DNA of 64,000 bases from Tenacibaculum sp. MAR_2009_124 (GCF_900105455.1 NZ_FNSF01000005.1:1-64000); one strand, 5' to 3'. Shown: positions 20,030 to 28,840, counted from the stretch's first letter. Numbers and translations: made by a program. The notes: generated by a model not told the origin, from the sequence alone.

Positions 20030-21596
20030 TTTACCTATTTATTTTTCAATTGCCGTTGTTTTTGGAATCATTATCGGCGTTTTTTTTAGTGGAGGAAATT
20101 CTTACTCCTCTTTCGTTGGAAAAACTTCAGATAATGAACGGAAAATAAAACGTCTTATAGATTATATTCAGAGTGATTATGTTGACAATGTAAATACAGA
20201 TGAGTTATTAGATGGTGCTATCGCAGAAATGCTGGATAAACTAGACCCCCATTCGGTGTATATTCCTAAAGAAAACCTTCAATCGGTTACCGAAAACATG
20301 CAAGGTAATTTTGTAGGAATTGGAGTGCAGTTCCGAATGAAAGGAGACACCATTACTGTTATTGATGCAATTAAAGGAGGCCCTAGTATTAAGGCTGGGA
20401 TAAATGCTGGAGATCGTATTTTAATGGCAAACAACGACACTCTCTTTGGAATCAACATCAAAACGACCCAAATCTTAAAAAAACTAAAGGGAAAACCAAA
20501 TACTAAAGTAAACCTGCAAATTTACCGTAAAACCAATGACAGCCTTTTCAATATAGATATTACTAGAGGTAAAGTAAATATTAAAAGTGTTGATATTGCT
20601 TATATGCTCACAGAAAGTATTGGTTATATAAAAGTGAATAGGTTTGCACGAAACACTTACAGAGAATTTAAAACTTCTTTGGACACCTTACTAACGAAAG
20701 GAATGAGCACCTTAGTCTTAGACCTCAGAAATAATGGTGGTGGTTTTATTGATATTGCCAATAAAATAGTTGATGAATTTTTGGAAGATGACAAACTAAT
20801 AGTATATACTAAAAACAATAAAGGAGATACCAATGAGTCGTTTGCTACCGAAAAAGGAGAATTCGAAAATGGCAAACTTTATGTTTTAATAGATGAAAAT
20901 TCTGCATCTGCCTCAGAAATTGTTGCAGGAGCTCTTCAAGATAATGATAAAGGAACCATTATTGGCCGAAGATCTTTCGGTAAAGGATTAGTTCAACAAG
21001 AAATGGACTTAGGTGATGGATCTGCTGTTAGATTGACCACTGCTCGTTATTATACTCCAACCGGACGTTCAATTCAAAAACCTTATAAGAAAAACAAAGG
21101 CTCTTCCAACTATAGAGAGGATTTAGAGAATAGATATTACAATGGAGAATTATTTAATAAGGATAGTATCAAAATAGCGGATAGCCTCCAATTCAAAACT
21201 CCGAAAGGAAAAATTGTGTATGGTGGTGGAGGAATTATTCCTGACGTATTTGTACCTATTGATACAACTTCAAATATGTCAACCTTCTTTTTCGTGCCAT
21301 TACAAAATTTCGCATTTGATTATGTTGACAATAATCGAAGTAAACTAAAAAACTTAAGTATTGACGATTTTATTGAAAATTTTGATAACAATCATGAGAT
21401 CTCCGATCGCTTCTTTAATCAGGTGAAAGATTTTCGCCTATCCGAAAAAAGAAAGGTCAATATTAGAGCCAGTTTAAAAACAGTCATTGCTCGAGATCTT
21501 TTTAACGATGAAGGCTTGTACAAGCTCAGTGAGAAAGACGACAAAATGATTCAAAAAATACTAGAACTCGAAAATCAACATAAAAACTTGCCTTAG
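20016..21596 (+). CDS. S41 family C-terminal processing peptidase with PDZ domain
   Basis: 526 aa with an N-terminal membrane anchor or signal (about residues 4-27, YFSIAVVFGIIIGVFFSGG). A PDZ domain follows at about 85-170 (GNFVGIGVQF, IKAGINAGDRIL), then the S41 catalytic core with the serine motif ENSASASE (about 294-301) and the lysine motif GRRSFGKGLVQ. Tail-specific proteases of this family cut proteins near hydrophobic C-termini in the periplasm, using a Ser/Lys dyad. The C-terminal 100 or so residues are helical and charged. The gene overlaps the dCMP deaminase gene by 14 bp. Its stop codon sits inside the loop of the terminator hairpin. Confidence 0.93.
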   Translation: MNKNNLPIYFSIAVVFGIIIGVFFSGGNSYSSFVGKTSDNERKIKRLIDYIQSDYVDNVNTDELLDGAIAEMLDKLDPHSVYIPKENLQSVTENMQGNFVGIGVQFRMKGDTITVIDAIKGGPSIKAGINAGDRILMANNDTLFGINIKTTQILKKLKGKPNTKVNLQIYRKTNDSLFNIDITRGKVNIKSVDIAYMLTESIGYIKVNRFARNTYREFKTSLDTLLTKGMSTLVLDLRNNGGGFIDIANKIVDEFLEDDKLIVYTKNNKGDTNESFATEKGEFENGKLYVLIDENSASASEIVAGALQDNDKGTIIGRRSFGKGLVQQEMDLGDGSAVRLTTARYYTPTGRSIQKPYKKNKGSSNYREDLENRYYNGELFNKDSIKIADSLQFKTPKGKIVYGGGGIIPDVFVPIDTTSNMSTFFFVPLQNFAFDYVDNNRSKLKNLSIDDFIENFDNNHEISDRFFNQVKDFRLSEKRKVNIRASLKTVIARDLFNDEGLYKLSEKDDKMIQKILELENQHKNLP

Positions 21597-21610
21597 GCGA
21601 GTTTTTTTTT
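21583..21610 (+). terminator. Terminator overlapping the stop codon of the S41 protease gene
   Basis: The stem AACTTGCC / GGCGAGTT (one G-T pair), with the TTA loop reaching into the TAG stop at 21594-21596, is followed by nine or more T residues. The last codons of the gene form the 5' arm. Confidence 0.8.
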
Positions 21611-21687
21611 GCAAAAAATTTAGCCTCCTATGTAACCTTTTTAAATTTCGCTGGTTTATAAAATAGAAACTGATCAAAACTAACACA

Positions 21688-22224
21688 TTGAAAAATTTGA
21701 CTGACGAAGAGCTTATGATACAAGTTACCAATGGTGATCTTAACAAATTATCCATTATTTTCGATAGGTACCATGTGCATTTGTACAATTTTTTCAATAA
21801 AATGATTCAGGATAAAACAATAAGTGAAGATTTAACCCAAGAGGTTTTTATAAAGGTTTTAAAATATCGCACATCATATAAAAACGGAAATTTCACCTCT
21901 TGGATTTTCACTATCGCTAGAAACATTTTTTCTACTTATTACCAAAAGAGAAAAAAGGAAAGAACGCATTTAATAAACGATGACATTTGTTCAAATGACA
22001 AAGAAATTTCGGAGGGAAATGAGGAAGCCATAGATCATTTACAAAAAGCACTTTTACAACTTACCGTTAGTGACAGAGAGCTTATTGTAATGCACAGACT
22101 TCAAGAAATAAATTACGAGCAAATAGCTGAAATTACTGGAAACTCTATCGGAGCTTTAAAAGTAAAAATGCACAGAGCACTCAAAAAATTAAAAAGTATT
22201 TATTTTCAAAACATTGAAAATTAA
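21688..22224 (+). CDS. ECF-type RNA polymerase sigma factor
   Basis: A 178-aa sigma-70 family protein of the extracytoplasmic function class. Region 2 includes DLTQEVFIKVLKYR and WIFTIARNIF (about residues 48-85). Region 4 includes LIVMHRLQEINYEQIAEITG and the recognition helix GALKVKMHRALKKLK (about 130-172). The start is TTG at 21688 (KNLTDEELM follows), with no better ATG upstream. The next gene, 15 bp downstream, encodes a zinc-finger membrane anti-sigma-like protein, followed by two DUF4097-like proteins. The four genes appear to form one unit ending at the terminator near 24800. An envelope-stress role is inferred from this layout. Confidence 0.92.
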   Translation: MKNLTDEELMIQVTNGDLNKLSIIFDRYHVHLYNFFNKMIQDKTISEDLTQEVFIKVLKYRTSYKNGNFTSWIFTIARNIFSTYYQKRKKERTHLINDDICSNDKEISEGNEEAIDHLQKALLQLTVSDRELIVMHRLQEINYEQIAEITGNSIGALKVKMHRALKKLKSIYFQNIEN

Positions 22225-22239
22225 CAAAACAAAAGGATC

Positions 22240-23007
22240 ATGGAATGTAAAGATATACAACAAATGTTTAGTGATTATTTAGAAGGAAACACCCCTTCTT
22301 CTGAATCGATTCAAATAACATCACATATTGAAACTTGTTCTGATTGTTCTGAAGAACTTGAAAAATATAAAGCGATTTTTTCAGCCCTATCAAACATTGA
22401 TATGGAAAAGCCTAGTGTAAATTTAAAAGCAAAATTTGACAGCCTTTTAAATGAAGAAATAGAAAGAAATAACACTAAAACCATCTCTTTAAAACCAAGT
22501 ACAGATTGGAAAACTTACATTCGAGTTGCTGCTAGTATTCTCATTGTTTCAATTGCTTTTTTGACAGGTAGATTTCAATCAAAACAAACTACTGAAATAG
22601 CAAACAAAACACATAAAGAAGAAAGGAAACAATTTTTCGAATTACTCGAAAACCAATCAGTTAGTAAACGAATTTTAGGAGTTAATAATTCTCAGAAATT
22701 CACTGAAGAAAATACAGAAATTATTGAAGCTATTATACGTAAGCTTTTTTACGACAAAAACACCAATGTGCGTCTGACTGCAGCAGAGGCTCTTTCAAAG
22801 TTTTCGTCATTAGAAATTGTAAAATCAGCTTTAATAAAAGCTTTGGAAACAGAAAAAGAAGCTATTATTCAAATAGAACTTATTCAAATATTAGCTAGTA
22901 TACAGGAAAAAAGAGCGCTCAAACCTATGAAAAAGTTATTAGAAAATAAAGAAACACCTAATTATGTAAAACAAGAACTGCAATTCAACATTCCGAGTTT
23001 ATTGTAG
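22240..23007 (+). CDS. Anti-sigma factor: zinc finger, one membrane span, HEAT-like repeats
   Basis: 255 aa. The N-terminus holds a putative zinc-binding anti-sigma domain with HIETCSDCSEEL (HxxxCxxC, about residues 30-41). A single membrane span follows at about 90-107 (VAASILIVSIAFLTGRF). The C-terminal portion carries helical HEAT-like units (NTNVRLTAAEALSKF and EAIIQIELIQILASIQEKRA). The cytoplasmic zinc finger would hold the neighbouring ECF sigma factor at the membrane, and the HEAT part would face the periplasm, where it could sense a partner. This fusion of anti-sigma domain and HEAT repeats is a recognisable Bacteroidota arrangement; the signal it senses is not known. Confidence 0.85.
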   Translation: MECKDIQQMFSDYLEGNTPSSESIQITSHIETCSDCSEELEKYKAIFSALSNIDMEKPSVNLKAKFDSLLNEEIERNNTKTISLKPSTDWKTYIRVAASILIVSIAFLTGRFQSKQTTEIANKTHKEERKQFFELLENQSVSKRILGVNNSQKFTEENTEIIEAIIRKLFYDKNTNVRLTAAEALSKFSSLEIVKSALIKALETEKEAIIQIELIQILASIQEKRALKPMKKLLENKETPNYVKQELQFNIPSLL

Positions 23008-23025
23008 TTAACAAAATAAGAAAAC

Positions 23026-23868
23026 ATGAAAAAACTAAGTTTATTATTATCATTATTTGTTCTCTGTGTAGTTCAAGCACAGGACAAAGAATATACACAT
23101 TCTTTGAAAGGAGTAAAGAAAGTTCAAGTAACATCAAATGCTTCTATAAAAGTTTTGGCTTCAGCAACTAAAAACCTAATGATGACTTGCATCAAGGATC
23201 CAAAATGTGAAGAATGTAAAGAAGATCACAATCACCATAACGTTGGGTGGTCGGTTCGAGGAGAACGATCAGAAAGAAAACAAAAGAAGAAAGATAAAAG
23301 AGCTGGATTAACTCCTATTTATCCTGGAGGAAAAGACGACACAAATGGTTTCGGGTTTTCCATTACAAAAGAAGGAAATACGTTGATAATTGAAGATTTA
23401 AAATCACATTTACAGTCCAATAATATTCAGTTAGAAATTCCTAAAAACCTCGATCTTTCCGTTGACTCAGGAAATTTAGGAAGCATTACTATTAAAGGGT
23501 TTTCTTCTGAAGTTGAAGCCGAATCGAATGTTGGAGCTATTCATATGACAGATGTAACCGGTCCCATCACGGCACATTCAAGTACAGGGCCTATTAATAT
23601 CGATTTTATAAAAGTAAACCAATCCTCACCTATTACCGTTAGTTCTTCGGTTGGAGAAATAGATGTTAGCTTACCATCAAATACAGATGCGAATTTAGAT
23701 ATTAACACCAACGGTACTGTTTATACGAATTTCGATTTGAAACAAAAGGCTAAAAAGGATTTACCACAAGTAAGTGGAAATAGAAAAATAACGAGTCCTA
23801 TTAATAAAGGTGGTGTAAAGATTAAACTAAAATCTTCACTTGGTAATATTTACTTACGTAAAAAATAA
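23026..23868 (+). CDS. DUF4097-like secreted beta-strand repeat protein
   Basis: 280 aa with a signal peptide (MKKLSLLLSLFVLCVVQAQ). A variable His/Cys/Lys-rich insert at about 55-95 includes CIKDPKCEECKEDHNHHN, a possible metal-binding patch. The C-terminal half is a ladder of short beta strands (SVDSGNLGSITIKGF, AESNVGAIHMTDV, THSTGPINID-like) typical of DUF4097/putative adhesin domains, and ends LKSSLGNIYLRKK. The next gene ends the same way (LKSISGDIFLRKPQL), so the two are paralogs. It lies 18 bp after the anti-sigma gene. The family has no assigned enzymatic function; a periplasmic or surface role is inferred. Confidence 0.82.
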   Translation: MKKLSLLLSLFVLCVVQAQDKEYTHSLKGVKKVQVTSNASIKVLASATKNLMMTCIKDPKCEECKEDHNHHNVGWSVRGERSERKQKKKDKRAGLTPIYPGGKDDTNGFGFSITKEGNTLIIEDLKSHLQSNNIQLEIPKNLDLSVDSGNLGSITIKGFSSEVEAESNVGAIHMTDVTGPITAHSSTGPINIDFIKVNQSSPITVSSSVGEIDVSLPSNTDANLDINTNGTVYTNFDLKQKAKKDLPQVSGNRKITSPINKGGVKIKLKSSLGNIYLRKK

Positions 23869-23961
23869 CTTTGTTCCATTAATAAACGAACTCATTTAGT
23901 GCATTACTTCTTTTGCAAAATCCTAAATGAGTTCTATCACCAATTTTTAAAACTTTATATA

Positions 23962-24693
23962 ATGAAAAGAATATTCTTATTCATAGGAATGCTATTGTCT
24001 TTCAGCACCCTATATCCACAAAAAAAAGTAGAATTAAAAGAAAACACTAGAGGCATTACTAATATTGATTTAAAACTCGATTATGCGAATAAAATTGATC
24101 TAAAAAATTGGGATAAAAATGAGTTATTTATTAAAGCCATCGTTAACTTAAACAACAATAGTGAAAATGATTTGTATAGTTTAAAAAGCAAAACCACTCA
24201 CAGTAGTTTGAGTATTCATTCCGATTATGCCAACTTTTTCGAAAAATATCACAAACAAATTACCACTAAAACGGAGGATGGCGATTGTAATAACAGCTAT
24301 TATACCAACCACACTGAAGTTCATATTGATTATGTCATTTTCGTCCCTAAAAATATGACCTTAAAAATTAAAAGTATTACCGGCTCAGTTGATGCCCAAT
24401 CTTATGATGGTAAACTTAAATTGGATCTTATAAGCGGAGATATCACGATCAAAAAATACTCAACTGATCTCGATTTAAAAACTATAAGTGGAGAAATAGA
24501 TCTTTTTGTTTCTGATGCAAAGTTTCGTGCCGAGACACTTACTGGAACGGTTTATTCAAACTTAGATATTGATTTCAATAACCGAGAAGAGGGCTTTGGG
24601 CATAAAATCTCTGGAAAAATTAAATCTGGTAAACTAAACCTAAAACTCAAATCTATCAGTGGAGACATTTTTCTTCGAAAACCACAACTATAA
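23962..24693 (+). CDS. DUF4097-like secreted beta-strand repeat protein (paralog)
   Basis: 243 aa from the ATG at 23962, chosen because it begins directly with a signal peptide (MKRIFLFIGMLLSFSTLYPQ). An in-frame ATG at 23899 would add 21 residues ahead of it. The body carries the beta-helix-like strand pattern LKIKSITGSVDAQSYDGKLKLDLISGDITIK, given here only in part (LKIKSITGSVDAQ, LDLISGDITI, LKTISGEIDL, AETLTGTVYSNL). It ends LKSISGDIFLRKPQL, as in the neighbour upstream. It is the last gene of the sigma cassette, about 90 bp before a terminator. No function is established for the family. Confidence 0.82.
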   Translation: MKRIFLFIGMLLSFSTLYPQKKVELKENTRGITNIDLKLDYANKIDLKNWDKNELFIKAIVNLNNNSENDLYSLKSKTTHSSLSIHSDYANFFEKYHKQITTKTEDGDCNNSYYTNHTEVHIDYVIFVPKNMTLKIKSITGSVDAQSYDGKLKLDLISGDITIKKYSTDLDLKTISGEIDLFVSDAKFRAETLTGTVYSNLDIDFNNREEGFGHKISGKIKSGKLNLKLKSISGDIFLRKPQL

Positions 24694-24780
24694 CAATAAA
24701 AGTCGACTTAAAAAAACTTCAAATCAATATCTAACAACTATAAAAACATAAGTAATCAACGGTCATTAGGATCAAGAAAT

Positions 24781-24808
24781 AAAAAACTCGCCCCAGGTGA
24801 GTTTTTTT
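24781..24808 (+). terminator. Terminator of the sigma / DUF4097 cassette
   Basis: The stem AACTCGCC / GGTGAGTT (one wobble pair), loop CCA, is followed by seven T residues. It is about 90 bp beyond the last stop of the cassette. Confidence 0.82.
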
Positions 24809-25155
24809 GATTACAGATTATTTATACTATTTACAAATTAAAACTATAACCCGTATTACTTTTCTTTCAAAGCTTATAACCCGATGTAAAACGGACAGTC
24901 AGCTTTAAACTTTAAAAAACAAGAAAGAGTGAATGTAATAATTTTAAGTTTCTTTTAATTCAAATAACGAAATGATAACCTAAAATTACAAATGTTTCTA
25001 ACATTATTACAACTCTATAATTGAATAAAATATGTTAAAAAAAATAATGTTTAAGTAGTTAATCAAATGTGATTTCCATATTTTTATAATCAAAACTTAA
25101 CCAATAAGTTAGTGAGTATAAATTCGCAATTACTCATCTACTTTAAAAAAGTAAA
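24809..25155. other. Intergenic region with a repeated TATAACCCG box
   Basis: No gene is seen. Two copies of TATAACCCG (about 24845 and 24887, 42 bp apart) are the only repeat noted. The rest is AT-rich and presumably holds the promoter of the small gene at 25156. Confidence 0.35.
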
Positions 25156-25386
25156 ATGAAAGATTTAGAAAAGACATTTGCAACTACAGCGGAGAAATAT
25201 CGTAATCGATTATTCACCCCTTACTGGAAAAAAAACAGCTTAGAGACTTTACCTAACCGTCTCCTTAAATTTGATTCTATTTTTAACGTATTTACTCCTG
25301 AAATAAAAATGAATCTGAAGGATTGTTTAGAATTGAATCCTAAGCTCCATAAGCATCAACTGATTGAATTTAGAATGGAATATTAG
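25156..25386 (+). CDS. Small hypothetical protein (76 aa)
   Basis: 76 aa, charged and basic, with no signal peptide or membrane span. It begins MKDLEKTFATTAEKYRNR and ends QLIEFRMEY. The composition is protein-like, it is separated from its neighbours by long spacers, and there is no overlapping gene. I do not recognise a family. An 18-bp perfect palindrome lies 15 bp beyond its stop. It may be a lineage-specific small protein; the coding call rests on composition only. Confidence 0.5.
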   Translation: MKDLEKTFATTAEKYRNRLFTPYWKKNSLETLPNRLLKFDSIFNVFTPEIKMNLKDCLELNPKLHKHQLIEFRMEY

Positions 25387-25400
25387 AATACTTTCAATAT

Positions 25401-25418
25401 TAAATTGAATTCAATTTA
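25401..25418. promoter_or_regulatory. Perfect 18-bp palindrome, possible operator
   Basis: TAAATTGAATTCAATTTA is fully self-complementary. It lies between the 76-aa gene and the beta-lactamase-like gene, about 150 bp before the latter's start. It could bind a dimeric regulator or simply be AT-rich chance. Confidence 0.3.
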
Positions 25419-25569
25419 TCATTATTTCAATGACGAGGTAAACTAGCGGTCAACTAGAGACGACCATTATTTTCAAGTTTCTCCGTTTTGAATTCTCAAA
25501 TGTAGAATTACAATTCTAGCTATTAAAAAAACCACAAAATCCCCTCATTAACCCATCAAACAATCAATC

Positions 25570-26658
25570 ATGAAAAAAACATTCATTATGATAGGAATTA
25601 TAGTACTTATTCTTATTATTCTTGGAGGAATTGGAACTTCCTACTTCAAACCGGATAAAAACATTGTTTTAAATTTCATCAAGGAAAATCCTGAAAAAGC
25701 ATCTATCAAATTAATTAGAAACGACTCTTTAATTGTTGAGAAAAATCCCGATAAAATGATGCCACTGGCAAGTACTCTTAAAATAATTATTGCCATTGAA
25801 TATGCAGAACAAGCTGCCAAAGGGCTTATCGATCCCAACGAACCTATTCCGTTAAGTGAATTGGATAATTATTACGTTCCAAATACAGACGGGGGAGCAC
25901 AGCAAAACTGGTTAATTAAAGTAAAAGATAAAATTGACGCTAAAAAAATTGCATTAAGAGAAATTGTAAAAGGGATGATTGCCTTTAGTTCAAATGCCAA
26001 TACAGAGTGGCTTTGTAAAAAACTTGGGCTTCAAAACATTAATCATCAATTGGCTAGTCTGGAAATACAAAATCACTCCGAAATTTACTATATAGTTTCA
26101 GCCTTATTTATTGGTAAAGAAGTATTCCCTCAACTGAAAGATGAAGAGCTTGAGGTCGCTTTAAGAAACCTAACGATAGCTGAATACCGAAAAGCAACAT
26201 TAGATATTCATGATAAACTAGAGCAAGACAGTACCTATAAAAAGGAAATTGGAGAAAGAGGATTAAATCTTGAAAAAATATGGTCCGATAACTTACCTAG
26301 TTCAACCGTGAAAGAATATGTTGAGATAATGCACAAGATTAATTCGAGAACATATTTTAGCAAAGAAACGCATTCATATTTGGATGAAGTTATGGAGTTT
26401 CCGCTTGATGACCCTACTAATGGACAATGGTTTCATCATTTAGGCATGAAGGGAGGATCAACTGCTTTCGTATTAACCAAAGCCTTATATGCCACTGATA
26501 AAGAAGAAAACACAACAGAATTATCATACTTCATCAACGATTTAAACTTTATAGAGAATAGGAGACTTCAAATGAGTATGAATGAATTTGAATCTGGCAT
26601 ATTAACAAATGAAGAATTTAGAGAACAATTAAAAAATGAGTTATCGCTTCAACGATAA
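25570..26658 (+). CDS. Class A beta-lactamase-like serine hydrolase
   Basis: 362 aa with an N-terminal membrane segment or signal (about residues 4-26, FIMIGIIVLILIILGGIGTSYF). The penicillin-interactive fold is indicated by the SxxK motif in PLASTLKI (about 77-84), an SxN-type motif in AFSSNANTEW (about 139-148) and a KxG-type motif in GMKGGSTAFV. These three motifs match the beta-lactamase class A / DD-peptidase-like superfamily (PF13354 type). True class A beta-lactamases are about 290 aa, so this longer protein may be a peptidase or esterase, and resistance should not be assumed. It stands alone downstream of a palindrome. No Glu of a classical omega loop could be assigned by eye. Confidence 0.83.
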   Translation: MKKTFIMIGIIVLILIILGGIGTSYFKPDKNIVLNFIKENPEKASIKLIRNDSLIVEKNPDKMMPLASTLKIIIAIEYAEQAAKGLIDPNEPIPLSELDNYYVPNTDGGAQQNWLIKVKDKIDAKKIALREIVKGMIAFSSNANTEWLCKKLGLQNINHQLASLEIQNHSEIYYIVSALFIGKEVFPQLKDEELEVALRNLTIAEYRKATLDIHDKLEQDSTYKKEIGERGLNLEKIWSDNLPSSTVKEYVEIMHKINSRTYFSKETHSYLDEVMEFPLDDPTNGQWFHHLGMKGGSTAFVLTKALYATDKEENTTELSYFINDLNFIENRRLQMSMNEFESGILTNEEFREQLKNELSLQR

Positions 26659-26730
26659 CCGAATTACTAGGCTATATTTTCAAAAAACACCGTATTAACA
26701 AATAAAAATTAATAATCAAAAAAGACAAAA

Positions 26731-27174
26731 ATGAAAACTTTAAAAAGATTAACTATTACTTGTTTATTCGTACTTTTTGCAAGTACAAATAGTATTGCAC
26801 AAGAATTATCTGTAACAAAAACAGAATCATCAAGTATTAATATTAACGAGTTACCCGAGTATGTAATTGTTACTTCTGAAAACACAAAACTCTTTGGAGG
26901 TATTAACATTGAAATAGACTACAAAAAATCTAGTTATGCTGATGTATTAGAACGATTGGAAACGTTGTTACAAAACAGAAAAAAACTTAGGGTAAGGAAT
27001 CAGACTGATTTACTGAATGCTTTATCTAAATTAGGTTTTGAATATATCAATGCATATAACGCAAATGCAGGAACCATTAGCGCTGGTGGAGGCGATGACA
27101 TTGAAATATTTGGAGGCGAATCAAAATATAGAGTGAATATGGTATTCCGAAAGAAAGAACAATACAGAGGCTAA
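26731..27174 (+). CDS. Small secreted hypothetical protein
   Basis: 147 aa with a signal peptide (MKTLKRLTITCLFVLFASTNSIAQ). The mature part contains DVLERLETLLQNRKKLRVRNQTDLLNALSK-like helical sequence, seen here as DVLERLETLLQNR and DLLNALSKLGFEYIN. Near the end are a glycine-rich AGTISAGGGDDIEIFGG stretch and VNMVFRKKEQY. I do not recognise a named family. It lies 72 bp after the hydrolase gene and 74 bp before the YCII gene, so operon membership is open. A periplasmic or surface location is inferred from the signal peptide. Confidence 0.75.
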   Translation: MKTLKRLTITCLFVLFASTNSIAQELSVTKTESSSININELPEYVIVTSENTKLFGGINIEIDYKKSSYADVLERLETLLQNRKKLRVRNQTDLLNALSKLGFEYINAYNANAGTISAGGGDDIEIFGGESKYRVNMVFRKKEQYRG

Positions 27175-27248
27175 AAAAAACTAAAAAAATGTGTCCCCTT
27201 TTTTCATTTGACAAACGTCTTAATAGTACAAAACTTAAATTTTAAATT

Positions 27249-27596
27249 ATGAAAGAATTTATGATGATTTTTATTGGCTCAGAATATGCCGATTTAGGAC
27301 TTTCTCAGGAAGATATTCAAGGAAGAATGGAAAAATGGTTTGCTTGGGGAAACAAAATGGAAAAAGCAGGGATCCTAAAAGGCGGAGAAGCTTTAACACC
27401 TCAAATACGAAGAATTATTGGTAAAAACAGGACTGTTACCGATTTAACTTCGGCAGATGTTAAAGAGATTGTTGGAGGTTATTATTTAGTTAAGGCGAAA
27501 GATTTCGATGCCGTTCAGGAAATTGCTCAAGATTTTCCAGATTATGATCTTGGAAATACTGTAGAAATTCGCGAAATAATGGTTTTTGATCATTAA
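27249..27596 (+). CDS. YCII/DGPF-domain protein
   Basis: 115 aa with the YCII-related fold. It opens MKEFMMIFIGSEY and has the conserved helix LSQEDIQGRMEKWFAWGNKMEKAG-like region, the GGEALTP motif (about residues 44-50), and the VGGYYLVKAKDFDAVQEIAQDFP segment, here seen as GGYYLVKAKDFD. DGPF/YCII proteins are ferredoxin-like folds whose enzymatic role is poorly defined. They are the classic neighbours of ECF42-type sigma factors, and such a gene follows here with a one-base TAATG overlap. The pair is therefore almost certainly co-translated. Confidence 0.9.
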   Translation: MKEFMMIFIGSEYADLGLSQEDIQGRMEKWFAWGNKMEKAGILKGGEALTPQIRRIIGKNRTVTDLTSADVKEIVGGYYLVKAKDFDAVQEIAQDFPDYDLGNTVEIREIMVFDH

Positions 27597-28840
27597 TGGA
27601 AAATAAACACATAGACCATCTTTTTCGCCATCACAGCGGAAAGATGGTTGCTGTTTTAACACGAATATTTGGGCTTTCGAATCTTGAAATTATAGAAGAT
27701 TCAATTCAAGACACCTTTTTAAAAGCGAGTATAAGCTGGAAAACAACTACTCCAGACAACCCAGAAGCGTGGCTTACTCAAGCCGCTAAGAATCGTGTAC
27801 TAGATATTTTTAGAAAGCTTAAAAATGAAAAAAAGCATACTCCTGAATTATCTCATGGAGCTCAAACCATTGCGTTTAACGACTTTTTCTTAGAAACAGA
27901 AATTGATGATGCTCAACTTCGAATGATTTTCACAGCTTGTCATCCGAAATTAAATGCAAAAGATCAAATAGCCTTTTCATTAAAAACGATTTCAGGCTTT
28001 AATACGAAAGAAATTGCAGCAGCACTGTTAACAAAGGAAGACTCAATAAAAAAGAGACTCTTAAGAGCAAAAAAGTTCATTACAAGTAGCTCCATCCAGT
28101 TTACCATTCCACAAGGACTTGATTTAAGAAAAAGAATTGAACAAGTATTAGAAGTGTTGTATCTTATTTTTAACGAAGGTTTTCATTCAAACAACACAAA
28201 TACACTTATTCGTAAAGAACTTTGCGGAGAAGCCCTTAGATTATGCAAACTACTTTTAAAAAATAAATACACAAATATTCCTAGTGCTTATGCTCTATTT
28301 GCACTCATGTGCTTTCATGCCGCTCGGTTAGAATCGAAAACAACTGATGAAAATGAAATTCTTGACTTAAAACATCAAGATAGATCGCGGTGGTCCTACC
28401 CTTTAATTCAACTTGGAAATGCTATGATGCATAAAGCCGTTGAAAATGATGAACGATCTTGCTACCATTATGAAGCTGCCATTGCTGCCGAACATATTAA
28501 AGCTGCAAGTTTTGAATTAACAAATTGGAAAAAGATTCTTTATTGGTATGAGTGCCTGCATGAACTAAAACCGTCCCCTTATTATTTATTAAACATGGCT
28601 GTTGTTTGTCTTCAAGACGACAATTATATGAAAGCTAACTTTTACTTCGAGAAAATTAATATTAAAGAATTAGAACAACGTTCGTATTTGTACTACGGTG
28701 CTAAATCGGACTATTACTCACAAACCAACCAACATGACAAGGCTATCGAATACTTGAATTTCGCTATTGAAAAAGTTAATAATAAATTAGAGAAGAACTA
28801 TTTACTAAAGAAGAAACAAATTTTACTGCAACAAAATTGA
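27596..28840 (+). CDS. ECF42-type RNA polymerase sigma factor with C-terminal TPR-like extension
   Basis: 414 aa, far longer than ordinary ECF factors. Residues 1-175 hold regions 2 and 4 (HLFRHHSGKMVAVLTRIFG, ISWKTTTPDNPEAWLTQAAK and IAFSLKTISGFNTKEIAAAL). The remainder is the helical DUF6596/TPR-like C-terminal domain, with EVLYLIFNEGFHS, LCGEALRLCKLL and the LAALA-type RYHYEAAIAAEH-like motif, here YHYEAAIAAEHIKA. This architecture, with a DGPF/YCII partner directly upstream, marks the ECF42 group, whose C-terminal extension takes the place of a separate anti-sigma factor. Targets are usually the neighbouring DGPF genes. The short spacer to the convergent ompA gene holds no clear terminator. 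Confidence 0.92.
   Translation: MENKHIDHLFRHHSGKMVAVLTRIFGLSNLEIIEDSIQDTFLKASISWKTTTPDNPEAWLTQAAKNRVLDIFRKLKNEKKHTPELSHGAQTIAFNDFFLETEIDDAQLRMIFTACHPKLNAKDQIAFSLKTISGFNTKEIAAALLTKEDSIKKRLLRAKKFITSSSIQFTIPQGLDLRKRIEQVLEVLYLIFNEGFHSNNTNTLIRKELCGEALRLCKLLLKNKYTNIPSAYALFALMCFHAARLESKTTDENEILDLKHQDRSRWSYPLIQLGNAMMHKAVENDERSCYHYEAAIAAEHIKAASFELTNWKKILYWYECLHELKPSPYYLLNMAVVCLQDDNYMKANFYFEKINIKELEQRSYLYYGAKSDYYSQTNQHDKAIEYLNFAIEKVNNKLEKNYLLKKKQILLQQN

Noticed and set aside
20279..20875. Minus-strand frames over the S41 protease
   Set aside because: Shadows of a gene with clear PDZ and catalytic motifs.
25570..26658. Antibiotic-resistance beta-lactamase call
   Set aside because: The motifs fit the superfamily, but the length and unclear omega-loop residue do not support a resistance enzyme over a peptidase-like hydrolase.
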